A stretch of DNA of 17,090 nucleotides from Trichomonas tenax (taxonomy: Eukaryota; Parabasalia; Trichomonadida; Trichomonadidae): contig JALKBU010001081.1 of assembly GCA_023091735.1 (NCBI GenBank), positions 1 to 17,090 on the forward strand, in the 5' to 3' direction. The translations under genes and the position numbers were made by a program. This document shows positions 1-6,835 of this stretch, piece by piece. The number at the start of each line of letters is the position of its first letter. The stretch's first letter is position 1. The notes beneath the pieces are model-generated. The model was not told the DNA's origin. It saw only the letters and a list, made by a program, of their open reading frames with translations, and did not search any database.

Positions 1-1141
1 GACTTTCAGCAATGTATGGGTATTAATGATTCAGTATTCCAAAACTTTGGAAAGTACGGAGCAAAATTAATTAGTAAAGAACAATTAATATTTTCACTAC
101 CGTCAAACGTTGAAATTGGATTCGATAACAATGAAAACATTAATAAAATTAAATTTCATAACGTATGGAATAGAGGAATTGTCGCAGTAAAGTCATCATT
201 ATCTAATATTGGTGATGAATCATTCTTATGTATCGCTAATGAGTTATTGAATGCATTGAAGATTAAAACAGATCAAATCAACTTCGTTCTCATTAATGCA
301 GAGGAACGTTTGAAATCAGCAACAGCAAAAATAGATGCCACAGAGGTTACACTTACGTTAATTCAGACGTCGATATTAAATTTGAACAAAGAATTAAGTA
401 AAATGTTTTACATGAACGACAATGGTATAAATACAAATTTTCAATTCAACACACCGACGTTATATACTAAAAAGTTAAAGATTAAAGGCAATTATGCAGA
501 TGAAATTTTAGGAGATGGTGCATTAATTACCAAAGATTGGCTGAAACATCATATTGAAGATTTGGTTGATATCGACAATGAATCATCAAAGAAATCATTC
601 TTTAATTTCCTTTGGAACGCGTTCAACACAGGTCTAACTGCAGCTTCATTTACTGCATTACAGTTACAAGTAACAAAACTATCAGCATTTATGGCTAAAG
701 CAGAAGGATTGGATACGTTAAGGGCTGTATTAAATACAATATCGACGGGTAATGATGTTTTCAGTAGCTTATCAACATGGGTTCAGAGAATTGATGATTT
801 CACACATACAATGACTGGAATCGTTAACGGTTTAGAAGATAGTATAGGAGTAACCAATAATGCATTAAATCAATTCACGACTTTCGTTAATGAAACTAAC
901 AGAACAACACAGAACGCAATATCAAGTGTTGAATCACTAACTGGTCAGGCAATGGACAGTCATTTAAGTCTATTTCAACGAGTTCAGTGGTTTTTACAGA
1001 ATTTATCACATGTTGGTACTAATGTAGGAATTAACAACATCACGAAAGTTTGACGAACCAGTAGGAACTAAACTTCATAAATATGGAGAGAGTGGTGGTT
1101 ACCATTTATTCACTTATCCTACCCTTAGATCAAATATATAA
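1..1141 (+). pseudogene. Long coiled-coil protein, Maverick-type, frameshifted near the 3' end
   Basis: The frame is open to the window edge; the first ATG is at 16, but five codons precede it without a stop, so the true start may lie outside. The 345-residue product has no signal peptide. Heptad-like helical stretches lie around residues 95-130 and 215-310, with many Asn, Thr and Ser, as in fibre- or tail-like proteins. It stops at TGA 1051-1053, but the next frame continues directly for about 30 codons (from about 1043 to TAA 1139-1141) with coding-like sequence rich in Gly, Tyr and His (KLHKYGESGGYHLF), so one base has probably been gained or lost near 1045-1052. The restored 3' end overlaps the stop of the converging 45-residue gene by 12 bp. 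Function is unknown; a structural role is a guess from the composition. Confidence 0.6.
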
Positions 1142-1267
1142 ATGTTGTACACTTTCGGGAATTTCTTCTTCGTTATCTTCATAATTTAATGTTTCATACC
1201 ATTTTCTTATTTCTGAAGACAATAAATATATACTAACTATTAATAAAATTTTATTCGATACCTTCAT
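1130..1267 (-). CDS. 45-residue predicted single-span membrane protein
   Basis: An ATG at 1267-1265 opens a 45-codon frame ending in TGA 1132-1130. The product begins with Met-Lys, has a hydrophobic stretch at about residues 6-17 (ILLIVSIYLLSS), then a charged, acidic tail with Asp-Asn-Glu-Glu-Glu. This looks like a signal anchor or a single transmembrane helix. It lies 25 bp downstream of the 66-residue gene on the same strand, and its stop overlaps the end of the converging long gene by 12 bp, so it fits the tight local packing. The patterned amino-acid sequence and its position support a real gene, but its length makes chance possible. I do not recognise the family. Confidence 0.45.
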   Translation of the reverse strand: MKVSNKILLIVSIYLLSSEIRKWYETLNYEDNEEEIPESVQHLYI

Positions 1268-1292
1268 TTATAACTTATAAAAAATGTTTTTA

Positions 1293-1493
1293 TCAAATGG
1301 ATTTATTAATAGTATTTCGTGACAATATTATTTGATAATATTTATTATCGTTGGTAAATGTTAGCGTTATTTTTATATTCTCGTTGTTATAATATTTTCC
1401 CTTAATTTCGTTTATGCGCAATAATATATTATCACAATTTTTGACATCATCAATGATAACAAGACCATTCTCATCATCAAATATTAAATTCAT
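1293..1493 (-). CDS. Small hypothetical protein (66 residues)
   Basis: Starts with ATG at 1493, only two bases after the TAA of the 164-residue gene upstream on the same strand, and is followed 25 bp later by the 45-residue membrane protein. The product is acidic near the N terminus (FDDENGLVIIDDVKN) and predicted to alternate short strands and polar turns. There is no membrane segment or recognisable motif. The two-base gap to the upstream gene implies either a shared transcript or promoter elements inside the neighbour's coding sequence, as in compact viral or Maverick genomes. Function unknown. Confidence 0.55.
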   Translation of the reverse strand: MNLIFDDENGLVIIDDVKNCDNILLRINEIKGKYYNNENIKITLTFTNDNKYYQIILSRNTINKSI

Positions 1494-1495
1494 CT

Positions 1496-1990
1496 TTAAT
1501 AAGCGATTAAAATTAATTCTACGATTACAATATCTCTTCCATCCTTCGGTAATATTATTCTTTCGCCACCAGTGACGCTATAAAGAGTTATTTCAAATGA
1601 TGAATTAAAACCATTAACTGGGTAGAATTTAGTAGGAGCTAATGAGTCATTCGCTTGATATATAAATTGTTGAATTGTTTTTGAATCTTCCCACAACTTC
1701 TTTATTTTCTCTAAATATTCGGCGAATCTTTCGTCAGTCAATATTGTTTCAACAGGAATGTTATTTATATATTGCAAATTTCTGATGGCTCTGTTGATAA
1801 GATTTACATTTATTCGTTGTTTCCCGTATTCGAAAACAAAACTTTTACTTGTCGGTTCGATGTAAAATTTACACAACCCGTTAGAAATGGTTTCAGCAAG
1901 TTTGGATATTTGACTAAATGATACAGTATTCTTATTCATTGTCATTAATGCTAACTCTCTATTTTTCTCTATTTCGTTTTGAAAATTCAT
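1496..1990 (-). CDS. Hypothetical Maverick-type protein (164 residues)
   Basis: Complete frame from ATG 1990-1988 to TAA 1498-1496. The product is mixed helical and strand: an N-terminal helix (about residues 1-35), a central region with basic and aromatic residues, a long helix around 105-120 (FAEYLEKIKKLWEDS), and a strand-rich C terminus (SFEITLYSVTGGERIILP). There is no signal peptide or membrane span. It diverges from the structural-protein-like gene beginning at 2009, so about 19 bp must hold both upstream regions. The next gene on this strand starts two bases after its stop. The reading frame is intact, unlike both flanking longer genes. I do not recognise the family. Confidence 0.65.
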   Translation of the reverse strand: MNFQNEIEKNRELALMTMNKNTVSFSQISKLAETISNGLCKFYIEPTSKSFVFEYGKQRINVNLINRAIRNLQYINNIPVETILTDERFAEYLEKIKKLWEDSKTIQQFIYQANDSLAPTKFYPVNGFNSSFEITLYSVTGGERIILPKDGRDIVIVELILIAY

Positions 1991-2008
1991 ATTTTTAATA
2001 ATATTAAA

Positions 2009-2797
2009 ATGTCCAATTTATCAAATAATTTAAGTAAAAGAGCATCAACGAAAGCAGTTGAAGAAATTTTCACAGATAACGACGTTGTGAAAAATGGTTC
2101 AGATATCTCCATTTCGTACACAAAAGAAGTTGGCTTTAGTTTTGATTATCCTATGCGTTGGTTAAATGATAGTTCAGAAATGAAGGCAATAGGTTTAAGA
2201 AGATGTAAAGTAATTCCAACATCTCACGTTTTCAAATTAACGTATCAATATCAATATAAAATTAAAGGTAAAATAACAAATGGTACTAATAAAGTAATAA
2301 GAGTTTCAGTAACGCCAGACAATAATTTAGATGAAATCATCGCTTATATTTTGAATCAAGTTAATAAACATATGGCTACAAAAACGCCAGACGCTTTATT
2401 AAATCTTGCGTATGAATTTAATTATCGAACAGGAGAATTCGAATTTATTTTATTTTCTGAAGGTGAAGGTGTTACAGATTGTAAATTTAATTTCAAGAAT
2501 TCAAATGAAAATGATGATATTAATTTGGAATTCTTCCTTAAATTCTTGAATCAAGAATGAAGTGATGAAAATAAATTAATTCTTTCAACACCAACGGATT
2601 CAATGAAATTCTTTGATGTTTGGGATAGAAAAAGTTTAATATTTCATGCTTCGTTTAGCGATGCAAAAAGAAATTACATAGGATTAAACGGCGATAATTT
2701 CGATAGACCAACTAAATTCTATGACCCAAACACTATCTTGTATTGGAAGATGATGGAAGCTATTCTCTTATCGATTGTAGGTCTAACTTCATGTTAA
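2009..2797 (+). pseudogene. Virion structural-protein-like gene (capsid/penton candidate), interrupted by an in-frame stop
   Basis: An ATG at 2009 is preferred over one at 1979, because the latter would overlap the divergent gene's start and add an unlikely Asn/Ile-rich leader. The frame runs to TGA 2558-2560, then continues without any frame change to 2797, so one stop codon splits an otherwise continuous protein of about 260 residues. The sequence is strand-rich, with alternating hydrophobic residues. Near the C terminus it has Trp-Asp-Arg followed by FHASFS, then a Pro-Thr-Lys-Phe-Tyr patch. That recalls the double-beta-barrel or penton proteins of Polintons and related viruses, though this is recollection rather than a search. 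The last 20 or so residues look disturbed, and a neighbouring frame stays coding-like to TAG 2835-2837, suggesting a further frameshift near 2770. Confidence 0.55.
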
Positions 2798-2904
2798 TAA
2801 TATAGATGTAGCCTATATTAAATCGCAGAATTTATAGATATATTAACTAAATCAATTATAATTAATAAGCAGTGTGATTATAGGTTATTATTTTAAGAAT
2901 ATGA

Positions 2905-3270
2905 GATTCTGTTTTTGTATTTTTAAAAAGCAATAATTTAAATTACTTAATATTTCCATTTATTTTTTGTTTGTATATTACTGGTGCAAATATAAAGGAA
3001 GAATTAAAACAAAGTGGAGCGCAACCATTACAAATTGTTAGAATGATTAGTAAAGTAATCAATGACGCATTTAATGAACTTATCAAGAAACGTGTTTATG
3101 CTGAAAATTATAAAGTAAATTATGATCAAATTTCTGACAAAGATAAACGTAAAATTGAGAAATTGGATGACTTTAAGAACGTTTGTTTTATAATCATCCG
3201 TCAAATAGTTAATAATGAAAATGAACTTTGTAATCCACACGCATTTATTAATCAATTATTTAGTTCATAA
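2905..3270 (+). CDS. Small helical protein, start unclear (Maverick remnant)
   Basis: A frame open from 2905 (after TGA 2902-2904) to TAA 3268-3270 has no ATG until codon 25 of its clearly coding part. That part begins near 2974 (YITGANIKEELKQSG) and runs about 98 residues. The product is highly charged and helical, with Lys/Asp-rich stretches and a conserved-looking end (NPHAFINQLF). A TTG at 2971 sits where an initiation codon would be expected, so the start codon may have mutated, or the gene may be truncated at its 5' end. The other long gene fragments here are broken too. There is no family I recognise and no membrane segment. Coding potential ends abruptly upstream of about 2970. Confidence 0.5.
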   Translation, partial: DSVFVFLKSNNLNYLIFPFIFCLYITGANIKEELKQSGAQPLQIVRMISKVINDAFNELIKKRVYAENYKVNYDQISDKDKRKIEKLDDFKNVCFIIIRQIVNNENELCNPHAFINQLFSS

Positions 3271-3307
3271 ATTTTTATCATAAATTATTTTTTTATTCAT
3301 ATGTAAA

Positions 3308-3680
3308 ATGAAAAGAAGAATTGTTCCTCAGAGAAATTCAAATGCTAAAGCTGAAATAACTGTGGGATATAATGTAAATGATGATAAATGTAAAAGTTAA
3401 TGTTTAATCAGATTTTGGAAAACTTGAACGGTCATTAACTCAACCAAATTTAACGAAATCTCAAAGTCCACAGGATGAAGAAAGTGAGAGTATTCACTCC
3501 AAGGTCCTAAGGCACACAACCAACGGTTGCAACCCGAAGGGCGAAGTGCCAAACGAGAAGAAATTTCTGTTTTAATATGTGCTGAATTTTCGATTTTTTC
3601 AGTTTCGAAGGGATGTTTTGAATCATTTGTTACGTTTTCATGACTCGAGGATTCTGAACCCGAAAAGTTCTAAGATTTAA
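3308..3680 (+). pseudogene. Short frameshifted coding remnant running into a GC-rich repeat
   Basis: An ATG at 3308 opens 30 codons with a basic start (MKRRIVPQRN), ending at TAA 3398-3400. A different frame then stays open from 3408 to TAA 3573-3575 and, after that single stop, to TAA 3678-3680, giving about 90 codons with one interruption. The first part of the second frame looks coding (acidic and Ser/Gln-rich, KSQSPQDEESES); the rest is read through the GC-rich self-complementary block at 3511-3550. Possible readings are a decayed gene of the Maverick or the coding strand of another dispersed repeat. Identity unknown. Confidence 0.3.
3511..3550. repeat. GC-rich nested inverted repeats
   Basis: Within very AT-rich surroundings, 40 bases can fold as a three-way structure. 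An outer stem pairs GGCAC (3511-3515) with GTGCC (3546-3550). Inside, CAACC (3517-3521) pairs with GGTTG (3525-3529), and CCC (3533-3535) with GGG (3539-3541) across a GAA loop. GGTTGCAACC at 3525-3534 is also a perfect 10-bp palindrome. It could be part of a transposon end or of a dispersed repeat. The function is not evident from sequence. Confidence 0.45.
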
Positions 3681-3992
3681 TTAAAAAATCATTAACTTTT
3701 AATAAATTAATGCCCCATTTTTCCATAAGCTCAGGTGAAACGATCACCATATATATTAACTCTTTTATCCGAATAAAAACAAACTAAATTATTTTAAAAA
3801 TAAACTTAAAAAATTATTTGTCCGATTATGTGGTCTAAATATATATATTGGTATACATCCTCTATATTAAGAATGACAAGTAACCCCGGGCATATACTAC
3901 TTACTCTATAATATATCCAATTGAAAGTTTATGTTTGGTTTTATACTCGAGTTTTCTAATGATTATAATGCAATGAAGATTCGATCCAAAAA
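3681..3992. other. Intergenic spacer, host/transposon junction region
   Basis: AT-rich sequence between the transposon remnant and the first host gene. I see no coding frame, terminal inverted repeat or target-site duplication that would mark the exact end of the Maverick fragment. A short perfect palindrome, CCCGGG, occurs near 3886. Confidence 0.5.
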
Positions 3993-4334
3993 ATGGTAAA
4001 ATTTAAGGTTAATTACCCTCTAAATTGTAAAATGTCCTCTGATGATAAATTTCCAAAGACAGTTTTCATAAAACGCCTTCCTGAGGACTACACAATGACA
4101 GAAGTAGCAGAGTTAGCAATTCAATACGGACAAATCATGGAAATGACGCGAATGGAAGATGGTGCATTATTAGTTCGCTTCGAAGAGTCAGAAAGTGCAA
4201 AGAGCTTTGTCAACGCTGCGTCAGGAAAGAAAGGAAAGATACTTAAAATCAGAGATACACAGGTTTATGTTATTCCAAAACGAAATCGCAAGAATTCAAC
4301 AGAAAATTCCAACGAGAAACCAAAGAAGAACTAA
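3993..4334 (+). CDS. Single-RRM RNA-binding protein
   Basis: Encodes one RNA-recognition motif at about residues 22-96 followed by a short basic, Asn/Lys-rich tail. The RNP2 strand is seen as VFIKRLP (residues 24-30), and the RNP1-like strand as GALLVRFE (57-64). That strand lacks the usual aromatic pair, having Leu-Val in place of the Phe-Val-x-Phe pattern, so RNA stacking may be weaker. The frame opens at ATG 3993, but a second ATG at 4032 (residue 14, MSSDDKF) starts just before the domain and lies about 15 nt after a CCCTCTAA motif, so the shorter 100-residue product is at least as likely. Single-RRM proteins of this size act in splicing, mRNA export or mRNA stability; the sequence does not say which. 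Expected in the nucleus or cytoplasm. Confidence 0.85.
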   Translation: MVKFKVNYPLNCKMSSDDKFPKTVFIKRLPEDYTMTEVAELAIQYGQIMEMTRMEDGALLVRFEESESAKSFVNAASGKKGKILKIRDTQVYVIPKRNRKNSTENSNEKPKKN

Positions 4335-4870
4335 TGCATATACAAATAGAGTTATATTTAATAAAGTTTATTGTATCCTTTCAATAACATCACAAAATAG
4401 TGTGTAAATAGAACAAAAATGTTACCATATTCTTCAACATTGGCCGTGAAAGAAGAAAATATACTGAATCATAAAATAGAAAATATAATTTGAAAATTCA
4501 AATATATTTTGTTAAACTTAGCATAATGCTATTAGATTCATAAGGTATAGATGTATTAACTATAAAATTCATACAATATTCATAACAATTCAATGTTTTT
4601 TGATATATATTTTCAATCACATATATAATAATGAATTAGAAGGTATAGTTCATAGTATTTTATATTCTTAACTATATGTTAGAAAAATGCGAGTTAAATT
4701 TCTTCATAATGACATTTTGTTAATTAAAATGTCTAGATTAAAAAATTCAAAATCAGACCTGAAAATTTATACAGTATCATCTATGCAACCATGCGATGCT
4801 ATGGTTTAAAGAATTTTTGGATATAAGAAGTTTGAAATTGAGATAACCCTTAGACAAAAGTGACATAATT
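4335..4870. other. Intergenic spacer with one doubtful small ORF
   Basis: AT-rich. The only frame worth noting is 4687-4809 (+), 40 codons from ATG to TAA, giving a basic product with Met at 1 and 15. No convincing initiator precedes it and I recognise nothing, so I do not call it a gene. The sequence just before the next gene contains AACCCTTAGACA (4845-4856), similar to the ACCCTCTAA upstream of the RRM gene's internal ATG. These may be start-site motifs. Confidence 0.4.
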
Positions 4871-5566
4871 ATGAGCAAAGTTTTTATTTCATTTGATGTC
4901 GACGGAACAGTAGTAACTTTCACAACAAGTGTTGGAATCCACCAGAAGGCTTTCGTACAAGCGATAACCGAAATTTTGGAGCCTATTGGTGATCTTGAAG
5001 GATTTCTTGGTTATTCAGTAATGGGATGGATGGACAAGAAGATCATTCATCACGTCATTGAGAAGCTTGGACGCGAACCAACTGAAGAGTTGATCGCAAA
5101 GATTGGAAAAAGAACCGAAGAATTATTCATCAAGATGTTTGACGTTATTCCTGTTGTTCCACCAGGCATCGATCGTGCTCTTCGTGAATTGACACAGATG
5201 CCTAATGTAACAATTGGTCTTGCAAGTGGAAATCTTGCTGAAATTGCTTGGAAGAAATTAACAAACGCAGGTCTCATTCAGTACTTCCCAGAGAGAATTG
5301 GAGGCTTTGGCGGTGTTGTGTGGGAAAGGAAGGATGCTGTAAAGCTTGCAAGAGAGAATGCTGAGAAGCTCAGAGGCTATAAATTCGACAAATGGTTCCA
5401 CATCGGTGATATGCCAAATGATGTCGAAGCTGCTCTCGCTGCCGGTGCTACAGCTATTGCTGTTAAGACAGGACATCCTGGAGACAGACCTTATCCAACG
5501 CCGTGCCATATGTTTAATAATTTAGGAGAGTGCCATGATGAATTCATGAAACTCATCAACAAATAA
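4871..5566 (+). CDS. HAD-superfamily hydrolase (phosphatase-like)
   Basis: A complete 231-residue haloacid-dehalogenase family protein. Motif I is DVDGT, with the nucleophile Asp9 and acid/base Asp11. Motif II is Ser119 in GLASGN, motif III is Lys154 after the cap, and motif IV is GDMPND with acidic residues Asp180 and Asp184. A helical C1-type cap lies between motifs I and II (about residues 15-95), placing it near phosphoglycolate phosphatases and beta-phosphoglucomutases. All residues for Mg2+-dependent phosphoryl transfer through an aspartyl-phosphate are present, so it should be active, but the substrate cannot be read from sequence. No targeting signal is seen, so it is probably cytosolic. 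The stop codon lies in TAAATTAAA, fitting the UAAA poly(A) signal that overlaps stop codons in trichomonads. Codon use is more GC-rich than in its neighbours, typical of an expressed gene. Confidence 0.93.
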   Translation: MSKVFISFDVDGTVVTFTTSVGIHQKAFVQAITEILEPIGDLEGFLGYSVMGWMDKKIIHHVIEKLGREPTEELIAKIGKRTEELFIKMFDVIPVVPPGIDRALRELTQMPNVTIGLASGNLAEIAWKKLTNAGLIQYFPERIGGFGGVVWERKDAVKLARENAEKLRGYKFDKWFHIGDMPNDVEAALAAGATAIAVKTGHPGDRPYPTPCHMFNNLGECHDEFMKLINK

Positions 5567-5771
5567 ATTAAATAGCAAACATGCCTCTATATGACATGGT
5601 TGATAATATTATTTCTTTTAAAGTTTAATTATTGGTTATTGCTGAAAAAGAAATAAGTTAACTTTTAATTGCTAATTTAAAGAATGAAATATTAATAACA
5701 TTCTTAGACATTTAAGAATTATACTATTTTATAGAAGTACTATATTTGGTTTTAGTGTGAGGTCTTAAAAA

Positions 5772-5778
5772 TCACTTT
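5772..5778 (+). promoter_or_regulatory. Candidate initiator (Inr) for the 5785/5828 gene
   Basis: TCACTTT matches the core trichomonad initiator TCAYTW, with transcription start expected at A5774. This is 11 nt before the ATG at 5785, the usual leader length in these organisms, but 54 nt before the ATG at 5828. It therefore favours the upstream ATG as the original start. Confidence 0.5.
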
Positions 5779-5784
5779 ATAAAG

Positions 5785-6181
5785 ATGAATGAAAATGATT
5801 ATGTAAACGCTTACAATTTTATTTTTTATGGAAAGAAAAAATTTGTCCTACGTTGATGATTTGATTAAACTTCGCGGAATGATTTACGATTCTAAAAAAT
5901 CTGATGATAACACAGTGACAGTGAACGTACTCGATAATATTGTTGCAAATTTTGGTAAAATAGATTTCGCAACGAATTGTAAAGAAATTTCTCAACAATA
6001 CAGTAAAAATATACGAAATAATGAACAGTTTGCGGTACAAAATCAACCAAAATTACCTCAATTCCCAAAATTTTCTTTCGATAGAGTTAAAAAACCATAT
6101 TACGATCTCAATGTTGAAGGCACAAGTAAATACTATCCAGAATATCCTGAATGGATTCCAAAATCATTGTCAAATACGTAA
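5785..6181 (+). CDS. Hypothetical protein; 5' end probably frameshifted
   Basis: The longest clean frame runs from ATG 5828 to TAA 6179-6181 (117 residues). A better-placed ATG at 5785, 11 nt after an initiator, reads MNENDYVNAYNFIFYGKKK and then leaves frame at an A6 run (5836-5841) inside GAAAGAAAAAATTTG. One A fewer would fuse the two parts into a product of about 131 residues. I therefore annotate the whole span and treat the A-run as a sequencing error or a recent indel. The protein is mixed helical; the C-terminal third is rich in Pro, Lys and Tyr (PKLPQFPKFSFDRVKKPYYD) and ends with a Tyr/Pro/Trp patch. There is no membrane segment, signal peptide or known motif. It could be a structured-plus-tail adaptor, but no function can be assigned. 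Confidence 0.7.
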
Positions 6182-6835
6182 TTTAATATTTCGATAATAT
6201 ATTTCTTATGAATTGGAGCTTGTTATTTGTTGTACTTAAATAATTTCATTACTGTTTAATATTGATTATCAGCAAATACTAATTTTACAAAATCGAATAT
6301 ATTTGAACTAACTTCATTATATTTTAACAATGCAAAGCATAAAAATCAATATGATTTTCAGTTTTATGGCAATTAAATTATTATTGATCCCTTCTTTATC
6401 CGAGTGACCAAAAAAATCAAATATCAAACACATTGACATTAACTCAATCAAAACCATATACAAACAATTGCTTAATTATTCTATTCAAATAATACTTATT
6501 ATACAGTTTGATACAAAATAGAAATTATAATGAAATCAAATATAGCTAATTATTAGAAATTGAAATTGTACACCATGATTATTGTGCAATCCTATAAAAC
6601 TAAATTATAATAATTGGAATGTTATGAATAAATTTCATATGTTTTTAGAAAATATCAGATTATGAAGAATATTTTGTTATATTTCAAGTAATTACTTGAT
6701 TAAGTAATAGTATTTGGAGAGTAAATTATGATTTCATCTGTTATCTATCTTAAAATATGTAATTTCAAAAGATACGAAAGAAAATGAAAAATAAATGAGG
6801 GGATAAAATAATATCGAAGGGATCAAAAAAAATCG
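6182..6835. other. Long AT-rich intergenic spacer
   Basis: 654 bases with no coding frame of note, no RNA gene and no clear repeat. Just before the next gene, GATCAAAAAA (6821-6830) contains TCA 11 nt before the ATG. This is a weak candidate start site that does not fit the full initiator. Confidence 0.6.

Larger units (their letters stand above)
1..3700. mobile_element. Decayed Maverick/Polinton fragment (probable)
   Basis: Genes here are packed like a viral genome, unlike the rest of the window. The 3' ends of converging genes overlap by 12 bp (1130-1141), neighbouring minus-strand genes are 2 and 25 bp apart, and divergent starts are only about 19 bp apart (1990 and 2009). Several genes carry single lesions (a frameshift near 1050, an in-frame TGA at 2558). 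The protein set is a long coiled-coil protein, a structural-protein-like product and several tiny proteins. Mavericks are known to occupy a large share of the Trichomonas vaginalis genome, which makes this the leading reading. No polymerase, integrase, ATPase or protease gene lies in the window, and I cannot define the terminal inverted repeat, so the right boundary near 3700 is approximate and the left end is outside the window. Confidence 0.55.

Noticed and set aside
3028..3255. 75-codon minus-strand ORF opposite the small helical protein
   Set aside because: It is a shadow frame, Ile/Phe-rich from reading Lys/Asn codons backwards.
4687..4809. 40-codon plus-strand ORF before the HAD gene
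   Set aside because: There is no initiator at a suitable distance, no recognisable feature, and its length is within chance expectation.
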